This document shows positions 8,320 to 15,105 of a stretch of 64,000 nucleotides of DNA, piece after piece. The notes beneath the pieces were generated by a model. That model worked only from the letters and a program-made list of their open reading frames with translations, was not told where the DNA came from and searched no databases. Position 1 is the first letter of the stretch; each line of letters begins with the position of its first letter. Origin of the DNA: an uncultured Candidatus Melainabacteria bacterium (GTDB lineage Bacteria > Cyanobacteriota > Vampirovibrionia > Gastranaerophilales > Gastranaerophilaceae); the NCBI GenBank assembly GCA_949902595.1, contig CATLDC010000008.1, positions 1 through 64,000 of the forward strand. The letters are read 5' to 3'. The translations under genes and the position numbers were made by a program.

Positions 8320-8673
8320 ATGTACGCAATAGTCGAAACAGGCGGTAAACAATACCAGGTTGAAGAAGGACGTTACGTTGACGTTGAATTGTTAGGCGAA
8401 GAAAAAGACGCTAAAGTTGTTTTTGATAAAGTTGTTATGATTGTTAACGGCAAAAAATCAAAAGTTGGTCAGCCTTACGTTGAAAAAGCTTCTGTTGAAG
8501 GTGTTATCATCAAGACTGACAGAGCTAAGAAAATCATCGTTTACAAACAAAGACCTAAAAAAGGTTACAGAAAAAAACAGGGTCACAGACAAGGCTTTGC
8601 AAGAGTTATGATTAACAAAATCAGAACAACAGCTTCAAAAGCTAAAGCTGAAGCTGCGGAATCAGCAGAATAA
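8320..8673 (+). CDS. rplU: 50S ribosomal protein L21
   Basis: A 117-residue L21 starting [17 protein letters not shown], with [15 protein letters not shown] core strands and the basic [18 protein letters not shown] motif that contacts 23S rRNA. A short Ala/Glu-rich tail ends the protein. Ribosome site AAAGGAAG lies just upstream. It is followed by rpmA after 121 bases, the usual rplU-rpmA order, though the gap is longer than usual and has a small hairpin (CCATCCAG/TTGGGAGTGG). Confidence 0.97.
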   Translation: MYAIVETGGKQYQVEEGRYVDVELLGEEKDAKVVFDKVVMIVNGKKSKVGQPYVEKASVEGVIIKTDRAKKIIVYKQRPKKGYRKKQGHRQGFARVMINKIRTTASKAKAEAAESAE

Positions 8674-8794
8674 TAAGACGCGCCCATCCAGTTGGGAGTG
8701 GTTACGTAAGAGGTTGACCAGTAGCTTGCAAGATAAGTTAGTAGAGTTACAATTGTCAACCGACAAAATATTATAAAAAAAAGGAGAATAAAAA

Positions 8795-9049
8795 ATGGCA
8801 CATAAGAAAGGTATGGGTTCCACCCGTAACGGCCGCGATTCCGAAGCGAAGCGATTAGGCGTTAAAAAGTTCGGTGGAGAAATTGTAAAAGCTGGTAATA
8901 TCCTTGTTCGCCAGAGAGGAACAAAAGTTCACCCTGGTAACAATGTAGGTATCGGCTCTGATGATACTTTGTTCGCGCTTATTGACGGACAGGTTAAATT
9001 TGAACCACACAGACGTGACAGAAAACAAGTTAGCGTTTACGCTGTGTAG
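8795..9049 (+). CDS. rpmA: 50S ribosomal protein L27
   Basis: An 84-residue L27 beginning [20 protein letters not shown], the flexible N-terminal tail that reaches the peptidyl transferase centre, and continuing [22 protein letters not shown]. There is no Firmicutes-type cleavable N-terminal extension. AAAAGGAG sits eight bases before the ATG. A rho-independent terminator follows. Confidence 0.97.
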   Translation: MAHKKGMGSTRNGRDSEAKRLGVKKFGGEIVKAGNILVRQRGTKVHPGNNVGIGSDDTLFALIDGQVKFEPHRRDRKQVSVYAV

Positions 9050-9065
9050 TTAGAACTATTAAATA

Positions 9066-9098
9066 AAAATACACTCTCGCTTGAGGGTGTATTTTTTT
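9066..9098 (+). terminator. rho-independent terminator after rpmA
   Basis: AAATACACTC and GAGGGTGTATTT pair around TCGCTT, directly followed by a T-run. It lies 17 bases after the rpmA stop. Confidence 0.9.
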
Positions 9099-9153
9099 CA
9101 CCTGGCAAATTTATTTTTTACAGGTTTTTATTTAATCAGGAAAGAAGGTAATT

Positions 9154-9414
9154 ATGAAAATCAATAAAATTTCACCTGCAATTAAGCAATTTAACATCCC
9201 TTTAAAAAAAGGCGAAAATGCTCTTATCAAGCTCTCTGACAACTCGCTTGAATGTCTTATCACAAAAGATAAATATGTTGTCGGAGGATACGGACACCAA
9301 ACTCCTAAAGGAATTCGTCCGGACGAGATAATTTCGCTGCACGAACAACTCAAAGACAACATTAAAGAAGGCGTTGACTTCTTCAAAGAATTTACAAAAG
9401 CTATTTTTTCTTAA
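9154..9414 (+). CDS. hypothetical protein, 86 residues
   Basis: A small soluble protein starting MKINKISPAIKQFNIPLKKG with a good ribosome site (GGAAAGAAGG). It has strand-rich N-terminal half (ECLITKDKYVVGGYGHQTPKG) and a helical C-terminal half (DEIISLHEQLKDNIKEG ... FTKAIFS). No family recognised. It stands alone between the rpmA terminator and the next promoter. Confidence 0.6.
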   Translation: MKINKISPAIKQFNIPLKKGENALIKLSDNSLECLITKDKYVVGGYGHQTPKGIRPDEIISLHEQLKDNIKEGVDFFKEFTKAIFS

Positions 9415-9416
9415 GA

Positions 9417-9445
9417 TTGATAACTCCATAGAATTATAGTATAAT
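9417..9445 (+). promoter_or_regulatory. promoter of the methyltransferase-kdsB-lpxK unit
   Basis: TTGATA (9417-9422), 17-base spacer, TATAAT (9440-9445). The -35 box overlaps the end of the preceding gene region by a few bases downstream of its stop. Confidence 0.75.
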
Positions 9446-9478
9446 CATCTGGTGCATTCCTAAAAGGAAGGATGAAAG

Positions 9479-10345
9479 ATGAGTGATATTTGTAGTAATT
9501 GGACACAGTGGCTTAAGCAAAACCGTTTTGCAGGTCAGACACCGGAAATGCAGGCACAGACAATGCGCTGGCTTGAAGCAGTTCGAGACGTAATTCTTGT
9601 TTATGCAGAAATAAAACCTTATGATGTAGTTCTTGATATTGGAACAGGAACAGGCTTGCTCGCGTTTAAAGCGCTTGAAATGCAGAACTGCGAAGGCAGA
9701 GTTATTTTTTCTGACAAGTTTCAGGATTGCCTTGAGGACTGTAAAAAGATTCTTGATGAATCCGGAGTAACCAGCGGGTATGAACTTATGCAGTGCCCTG
9801 TTGAACACATCGCGCTTCCGGAAAGCACAGTGCATAAAGCTCTTATGCGCTCTGTTCTTGTGCATGTTGTAAACAAACAGCCTGCAATAAACGAGATTTA
9901 CAGGGTGCTCAAACCGGGCGGAAAACTCTGCGCGTTTGAACCGGTTATAAGGTCTAATACAAGATACTGGGAAATTCTGCACCCGATGCATATTGACCGC
10001 TACGAGGATTTCAAAAAGGCTGAAAACGAGATAATGGAAAACCCGATGGACTCGCTTTGCAATTTTGATGAGAAAACTTTGCGCACAAACCTCGAAATCG
10101 CCGGTTTTTCAGATCCTGATGTCCAGTTGCAGGAAGTACGCTCAAGCTACGTTGTGCAGCCTAACATGGTAAGAGAGTGGTTTGTAAACCCGCCTTCTCC
10201 TGACCAGCCGTCAACAAAAGAAAGGTTTATGAAGTATTTTGACGAAGCGACTGTTGAAAAATACATGCAGGATGTTCAGAACTTCTTAACAGGACGTGAA
10301 ATCAATCTTAAAACAAACGCAGTGTTCATAAACGCGACAAAGTAA
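9479..10345 (+). CDS. class I SAM-dependent methyltransferase
   Basis: A 288-residue methyltransferase with motif I VVLDIGTGTGLLAFKAL (about residues 55-70), the acidic residue of motif II in VIFSDKFQDCLEDC, and IYRVLKPGGKLCAFEP (motif post-II/III), the pattern of UbiE/Methyltransf_11-type enzymes. Residues 200-288 form a family-specific tail. The substrate cannot be told. It is nine bases upstream of kdsB on the same strand, so it may be cotranscribed with LPS genes. Confidence 0.8.
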   Translation: MSDICSNWTQWLKQNRFAGQTPEMQAQTMRWLEAVRDVILVYAEIKPYDVVLDIGTGTGLLAFKALEMQNCEGRVIFSDKFQDCLEDCKKILDESGVTSGYELMQCPVEHIALPESTVHKALMRSVLVHVVNKQPAINEIYRVLKPGGKLCAFEPVIRSNTRYWEILHPMHIDRYEDFKKAENEIMENPMDSLCNFDEKTLRTNLEIAGFSDPDVQLQEVRSSYVVQPNMVREWFVNPPSPDQPSTKERFMKYFDEATVEKYMQDVQNFLTGREINLKTNAVFINATK

Positions 10346-10354
10346 GGTATTAAC

Positions 10355-11083
10355 ATGGATAAACAAACAGCAATAATAATTCCTGCGCGCTTTGGCTCTT
10401 CAAGACTTGAAGGCAAACCGCTACTAAGAGCAAAAAACAAACCAATCATTCAATGGGTCTGGGAAAAAGCAATTTCCTGCCCCCTTGTTGATAGAGTAAT
10501 TGTCGCAACTGATGATGATAGAATCTTTAACGCCTGCAAAGAGTTCGGCGCAGAAGTTGAGATGACTTCCACAGAACACAAAAGCGGAAGCGACAGGATT
10601 GCAGAAGTCGCATCCCGCCATCCGGAAATCGGCTACATAATCAATCTTCAGGGCGATGAGCCGCTAATTGAACAGGCAAACATCGAGCTTGTGATAAAAG
10701 GCATTCTGGAAGATGAAAAGGCCGATATCTCAACCCTTGTTCGTGAAATCAATGACGAAGATGAGGTTAACAACCCGAATCTTGTGAAATGCGTTTTTGA
10801 TTCCAACAACTACGCAATGTATTTTTCACGCTCAAAAATCCCGTTTGAACGCAATGTTGGCAAATCTAAGTTCTACGGACATTTGGGAATCTACGGCTAC
10901 AAGCGTGAAGCCTTGTTTAAGATGACAGAACTCCCGCAAGCTCCTTATGAGATGGCTGAGAGCCTTGAGCAGCTGCGCGCGCTTCAAAACGGGATGAAGA
11001 TTAAGGTTGCGGTTGTAAGCAACGTACCTGTAGGAATTGACACGCAGGAAGATTTTGAAAAATTCAAAAAGATGGTAGAGTAA
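10355..11083 (+). CDS. kdsB: 3-deoxy-manno-octulosonate cytidylyltransferase
   Basis: A 242-residue CMP-Kdo synthetase, which activates Kdo for lipid A assembly. Motifs include IIPARFGSSRLEGKPL at the N-terminus, VIVATDDDRI, EMTSTEHKSGSDRIAEV, INLQGDEPLI with the metal-binding Asp, YFSRSKIPFER and GIYGYKREAL. Its stop codon overlaps the lpxK start by one base (TAATG). It shows that the host makes Kdo-containing LPS. Confidence 0.95.
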   Translation: MDKQTAIIIPARFGSSRLEGKPLLRAKNKPIIQWVWEKAISCPLVDRVIVATDDDRIFNACKEFGAEVEMTSTEHKSGSDRIAEVASRHPEIGYIINLQGDEPLIEQANIELVIKGILEDEKADISTLVREINDEDEVNNPNLVKCVFDSNNYAMYFSRSKIPFERNVGKSKFYGHLGIYGYKREALFKMTELPQAPYEMAESLEQLRALQNGMKIKVAVVSNVPVGIDTQEDFEKFKKMVE

Positions 11084-12102
11084 TGGATTTTAAGACAAGG
11101 ATTACAAAATTACATTACGACAAACAGGCTTGCGGTGCGTTTTTCAACCTGCTCAAATTCTGTTCAATATTCTACGGGATTGGAAGCGGATTCAAGAATC
11201 TGCTTTATGACAAGAACATTTTGAAGCCTAAAAAAGTCGACGCTTTTGTTATCTCTGTCGGGAATTTCACAACCGGAGGTGTGGGGAAAACACCGGTGGT
11301 AGCAGAGCTTGCACGATACTTTGTAGAAAAAGGCGAGCGCGTTGCAATAATTTCCCGCGGCTATGGCGGAAAGCTCGATAACAAAAAGGTTAACGTTATA
11401 TCAGACGGGATTAATCTTTATTACAAAGCTGATATGGCAGGTGATGAGCCTTATTGGCTTGCTGTAAACCTCAACATGTGCGCGGTTTTGACCTGCTCAA
11501 GCAGGGTAAAAGCAGCAGAGTACGCAATAAAAGAGCTTGGCGTTACAAGGTTAATCCTTGACGACGGGTTTCAGCACAGAAAAATGCACAGGGATTTGAA
11601 CATTGTGCTTGTGGATTCGGAAAAGATGTTCGGAAACGAGAATCTGCTTCCTGCCGGCCCTTTAAGAGAAGGCATGGAGGGTTTTAAGCGCGTAGACAAG
11701 CTTGTTATTGTAAGCAAAAACATTGAGCATGCAAGGGCAGAGAAGCTTGCAAAAATAGTTTCCAATAAGCAGGGTGTGAGCACGCAGGTTTGCAGGGTGG
11801 AGCCGGATTATGTTTACAACATCGTAACCGGAGAGCATCTTGAAAAGGGTTCTGAAATAACTGCGCTTTCAGCCATCGGGCAGCCGGATCAGTTTTACAG
11901 GTTTTTGGAGCCGGATTATAAAATCAAGGACAAAATAACTTTTGACGACCATCATCAGTACGTATTGGATGATATTTCCAAGGTTGAAGGCAGCATTGTT
12001 ACGACCGAGAAGGACGCTGTAAAGCTTGCGCTTTTAGGCAGGACGGATATTTATGCCTTAAAACTAAAAACGGTTTTAGATATTGAGAATCTTATGTTAT
12101 AA
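11083..12102 (+). CDS. lpxK: tetraacyldisaccharide 4'-kinase
   Basis: A 339-residue LpxK, the inner-membrane kinase that adds the 4'-phosphate of lipid A. The P-loop is GNFTTGGVGKTP at residues 60-71; IISRGYGGK and ILDDGFQHRKMHRDLNIVLVD are strong family signatures, and FDDHHQY and TTEKDAVKL occur late. Its start overlaps kdsB. Its 3' end contains the rnpB promoter. Confidence 0.95.
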   Translation: MDFKTRITKLHYDKQACGAFFNLLKFCSIFYGIGSGFKNLLYDKNILKPKKVDAFVISVGNFTTGGVGKTPVVAELARYFVEKGERVAIISRGYGGKLDNKKVNVISDGINLYYKADMAGDEPYWLAVNLNMCAVLTCSSRVKAAEYAIKELGVTRLILDDGFQHRKMHRDLNIVLVDSEKMFGNENLLPAGPLREGMEGFKRVDKLVIVSKNIEHARAEKLAKIVSNKQGVSTQVCRVEPDYVYNIVTGEHLEKGSEITALSAIGQPDQFYRFLEPDYKIKDKITFDDHHQYVLDDISKVEGSIVTTEKDAVKLALLGRTDIYALKLKTVLDIENLML

Positions 12103-12103
12103 T
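12075..12103 (+). promoter_or_regulatory. rnpB promoter inside the lpxK 3' end
   Basis: TTTAGA (12075-12080), 17-base spacer, TATAAT (12098-12103), with the predicted RNA 5' end at 12110, seven bases further on. Confidence 0.75.
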
Positions 12104-12109
12104 TCAAGT

Positions 12110-12474
12110 GGAATAAAGCAGCCGGATAATCGCGCTCAAATTTTAAACGAGTGAGGAAAGTCCGTGCATCCAAGGACAGACCGCCGGAGAAACTCCGGGC
12201 AGCGTGAGCTGGCGGAAAGTGGCACAGAAAATATACTGCCGATGGATTTTTAATCACAGGTGAGGGTGCAACGGTGAGTTAAGAGCTTCACCAGCGGTAT
12301 CGGAAGGTACCGGCTAGCTAAACCCCGGTCGGATGCAAGATTAAAACAGGCGTTTGAGGTGTCCGCCGAGCCTGGAAAAATCGCTAGAGATTGGGAGCAA
12401 TCCCAATACCAGATAGATGATTATTAAGGAGTTTATCTCCCGAACAGAACACGGCTTATGAGTTGCTTTATTCC
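12110..12474 (+). ncRNA. rnpB: RNase P RNA, bacterial class A
   Basis: The catalytic RNA that trims tRNA 5' ends. Conserved core blocks are present: GAGGAAAGTCCGTGC (about 12151), ACAGAAAATATACTGCC, GGTGAGGGTGCAACGGTG, the GGTCGGATGCAAGATT region, AGATAGATGATTAT and ACAGAACACGGCTTATGAG. The ends are fixed by an 11-bp perfect P1 helix, GGAATAAAGCA (12110-12120) with TGCTTTATTCC (12464-12474), and a T-run follows at once. The length of about 365 nt is normal for type A. Confidence 0.95.
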
Positions 12475-12599
12475 TTTTTTAAATTACCCGTCCGTCTATT
12501 TAGATTATCCCCTTATGGGTTATGGTATTTGTACTCTAATTTTTTACAATAGATATGTACTAAAAATACAGTTCACTATTCTAAAAAAAGGAGTAAGAG
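12475..12599 (+). promoter_or_regulatory. T-run after rnpB and weak promoter for the Cys-rich gene
   Basis: Six T residues follow rnpB P1 and probably end that transcript. A possible promoter for the next gene is TTTACA (12543-12548) with TACAGT (12567-12572) at 18 bases. AAAAAAAGGAG provides the ribosome site. Confidence 0.35.
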
Positions 12600-12932
12600 A
12601 TGAAAAAAACATTATCTGTATTGGCTGTTCTAGGGATGGTTGCAGTTATCGGCTCACAGAGCGCAAACGCTTTTGAATGGTCCAGCTTAAACCCTGCATA
12701 CTGGGGACACTGCCCTAAATGCGAAAAGAAGAAACCTGACTGCGGTTGCAAAAAAATCAAAAAATGCGATCCTTGCGAAAAGGTTCAAACACCTTGCCCT
12801 TGCCCAACCGGCGCAGCTGCACCGTGTGATCCTTGTGCAAAGAAAGCAGCACCTTGCGATCCATGCCAGAGAGAAATCACTCAGCCGGCACCATGCGATG
12901 CTTGCGACAGATTACAAGAAATGGCTAAGTAA
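12600..12932 (+). CDS. exported cysteine-rich repeat protein
   Basis: A 110-residue protein, probably periplasmic or outer-surface. Residues 1-24 are a clear Sec signal peptide (basic start, LSVLAVLGMVAVIG core, ANA-F cleavage site). The mature part has 14 cysteines, nearly all in CxxC pairs: CPKC (38-41), CDPC at 56-59, 76-79 and 86-89, and CDAC at 99-102, with GCKK/PCPCP between them. There are many lysines and prolines and no predicted folded domain. It could bind metal or be disulfide-crosslinked into the envelope. Family not recognised. A strong terminator follows. Confidence 0.7.
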   Translation: MKKTLSVLAVLGMVAVIGSQSANAFEWSSLNPAYWGHCPKCEKKKPDCGCKKIKKCDPCEKVQTPCPCPTGAAAPCDPCAKKAAPCDPCQREITQPAPCDACDRLQEMAK

Positions 12933-12952
12933 CAAGCCAAGCTGTCTTTTTG

Positions 12953-12991
12953 AAATACCATCATGCAAAATTAGATTACATGATGGTATTT
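12953..12991. terminator. bidirectional terminator
   Basis: AAATACCATCATG (12953-12965) and CATGATGGTATTT (12979-12991) form a 13-bp perfect stem flanked by T-rich sequence on the right and A-rich on the left. It lies between the convergent Cys-rich and EF-hand genes and can serve both. Confidence 0.85.
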
Positions 12992-13003
12992 TTAATTATA
13001 AAC

Positions 13004-14746
13004 TTAAACACTAATCTTTGAATTTATTAAAGCCGTGTATTTTTCTTTAAACAGGTTCATAAAATTAGCCAGAACTGTCATTTTGTCCTCACTCATTTTT
13101 ATGTTACTTACTGTTTCCAATTTTGAATTATTAAATATAGCACTAAATTCTTCTGAATTATATTCTACATTATTTGCATTGCACATTTTTTGGGCTTTTG
13201 CCTCCAGTTGAGGTCGGAAACGTTCAATGACACGAGGAGCAGATGATTCTTTTTTGGAAACTTTTGTTGCTCGGGCAGCGTGCAATCCAATTGCACTGCG
13301 GCTATAGTCAATGTCTTGCAAATCCATGTCCTTGTCAGAAGAGTTCATGCTATCAATCGCGCTTGAGATGTTTGTGTTAAAAATGGATATAAAGCCGTCT
13401 ACAAGATCTTTGGTTTTGTATGAAACAGAACAGTAGGTGGGTGTCAGCGGCATATGAAGCTCTCTAATTTTGGCATAATTATTAATAGCCTCTTCGCATG
13501 AAGATTTGAACACATTTTCAAAAACTGTTTCTATTTTATCAAATGAAAACCCTTTTTCTTTAAGCATTTTAGTAATCTGTGCTTTGAACTGCTCTTTAAG
13601 TGAAGTGGCAAGCATAGTGGAAATCTCTTTTTTCATATCATTTAAAGAAGAGCTCTTTGTTGCTTGTCGACAAAGAACGACCATCTTATTGCTAAAATAG
13701 TATTCTTTACCTTTATTATAAGGATCAAAACCGGTACTATAATCTATGGTATTCGGGTCAATCTTATAACTATCGCCCTTGATATCTGTAAAAGCTTTTA
13801 CAGCTGCAGCATCAGCATTTGCCTTCTCGTCCGCTTTTGTTGTCTCAACAAGGTTTGTTGTGCTTAAAGCTGCAAATACCTCTTCCATTGCATCATTTAA
13901 GGCTTGTGCGTCAGTGAATTTCTTCAAAGCGCTTGTAATTGCTGCTTCGGTTTTCACAGTTGTTCCACCCAACTTGACTGTTACATTCTTTTCTAGTGCA
14001 GTTTTCAAAAAGTCTTTTGCAGCTTCTTTAAGTTGTACTAACTCATCTGAGTCGATATAGGCTCCAAAGGAATCAGCAGTTTGTCTGTAGGCTGCTACAT
14101 CATCCTGTAACTTTTCTGAATCAGATTTGTTCATGTATTCTTCCAGGTATGTTTTCAAGTCTTCTGCAAGGTTATCGCCTTTGTAGTTTTTGACAAAGGT
14201 ATTTGCTGCTGTTTCCAGTTTTTTGCCAAGGCTCTGGACTAAAGTTTTTTCATTGCTCAAATTGTTTAGAAGCTCATCAATAACATTTGATTTCACAGTA
14301 GAAGGGTCATTTTTCAAAGCTTCTTTTTTGATGTCCTGATACTTTTCCGGAAGCGCTGCCTTAAAAGCATCTGCCATGCCGGATACATCGCCGGTATAAG
14401 TAAGTGCAAACCCGTCAATAAAATCTTTAAGAGCGTTTGTTACTTCTGTCAAATACTGTGTCTTGCCTGAAAAATCTCTGCTTATCTGGCTTTTCATTTC
14501 GTTTACTGCGTCTTGCATTTGAGTTTTTTGTTCCCATACTGCGAACTCGTCTTCGGAGACTGCTTTATCGCCGTCTTTATCAATTGTTGATAGTTCTACT
14601 GAATCGAGTTTAACTTCCTTCAACAGGTTGGTGTACTCTTCTTGTGTGATTTCTCCGTTTTTGTCTTTGTCGAAGTCTTCGAAAGTTAGTTTCTGCCCGT
14701 TTACTGTCAAGCTGCCAAATTGGTTGATACCTCTGAATCCGCTCAT
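13004..14746 (-). CDS. EF-hand domain protein, 580 residues
   Basis: Two canonical calcium-binding EF loops stand at the N-terminus: DKDKNGEITQEE (residues 26-37) and DKDGDKAVSEDE (56-67). The remaining 500 residues are Lys/Glu/Asp-rich, mostly helical and without a recognised domain. No signal peptide is obvious; the start MSGFRGINQFGSLTVNG is typical of surface-type proteins of this lineage. AAAGGAG precedes the ATG. Its upstream region is the inverted-repeat element at 14784-15095. Calcium binding is well supported by the loop residues; the function is unknown. Confidence 0.75.
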   Translation of the reverse strand: MSGFRGINQFGSLTVNGQKLTFEDFDKDKNGEITQEEYTNLLKEVKLDSVELSTIDKDGDKAVSEDEFAVWEQKTQMQDAVNEMKSQISRDFSGKTQYLTEVTNALKDFIDGFALTYTGDVSGMADAFKAALPEKYQDIKKEALKNDPSTVKSNVIDELLNNLSNEKTLVQSLGKKLETAANTFVKNYKGDNLAEDLKTYLEEYMNKSDSEKLQDDVAAYRQTADSFGAYIDSDELVQLKEAAKDFLKTALEKNVTVKLGGTTVKTEAAITSALKKFTDAQALNDAMEEVFAALSTTNLVETTKADEKANADAAAVKAFTDIKGDSYKIDPNTIDYSTGFDPYNKGKEYYFSNKMVVLCRQATKSSSLNDMKKEISTMLATSLKEQFKAQITKMLKEKGFSFDKIETVFENVFKSSCEEAINNYAKIRELHMPLTPTYCSVSYKTKDLVDGFISIFNTNISSAIDSMNSSDKDMDLQDIDYSRSAIGLHAARATKVSKKESSAPRVIERFRPQLEAKAQKMCNANNVEYNSEEFSAIFNNSKLETVSNIKMSEDKMTVLANFMNLFKEKYTALINSKISV

Positions 14747-14783
14747 GTTCTTTTACTCCTTTTTTCTTTTTTTTGTTACATTG

Positions 14784-15095
14784 AATGTAACTTAATCCCT
14801 ATTGTGTTACATGGGGGTAAATGAGGAGGGGCTCCGCCCCGTTGGGAGAAGGACTACAGGCTTTGCGCTTTTTAGCTTGTTTTGAGACTACAAGTTGGGC
14901 GCGTTCCCTCCCTTGACGGGGAGGGCTAGGGTGGGGTGTAACAAGCGCCGGACAAGGGTCTACCCCCTCACCCTAACAATATCCGACACGGCATTTGTAA
15001 ACTTTTGTAACAAAATCCTCTAAAACCCTAAAGTTTTCTGAAATTGTGCCGTATATAATAGTACGAATGTAACACAATAGGGATTAAGTTACATT
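14784..15095. mobile_element. 312-bp element with perfect 29-bp terminal inverted repeats
   Basis: The 29 bases at 14784-14812 are the exact reverse complement of 15067-15095. Each arm itself carries TGTAAC and GTTACA at its ends, with TTAATCCCTATTGT between. The interior codes for nothing. It is GC-richer than the surroundings and contains GGGGCTCCGCCCC and a REP-like hairpin (14906-14937). Size, perfect ends and lack of a gene fit a MITE-type non-autonomous element. No target-site duplication is seen. An alternative is a paired operator region for the EF-hand gene, since GTTACA-type palindromes continue just outside (14775-14791). Confidence 0.6.
14906..14937. repeat. REP-like GC-rich hairpin, second copy
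   Basis: CCCTCCC ... GGGAGGG stem followed by CTAGGGTGGGGT, the same arrangement as the repeat at 7567-7599. It lies inside the inverted-repeat element. Confidence 0.45.
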
Positions 15096-15105
15096 AGGTG
15101 GACAG

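Noticed and set aside
9434..9991. 185-codon minus-strand frame opposite the methyltransferase gene
   Set aside because: Antisense of a well-supported gene, with a Cys/Phe/Lys-rich composition and no signals.
15054..15059. TATAAT on the plus strand inside the inverted-repeat element
   Set aside because: No acceptable -35 box and it points into the antisense of the M16 gene; left as chance.
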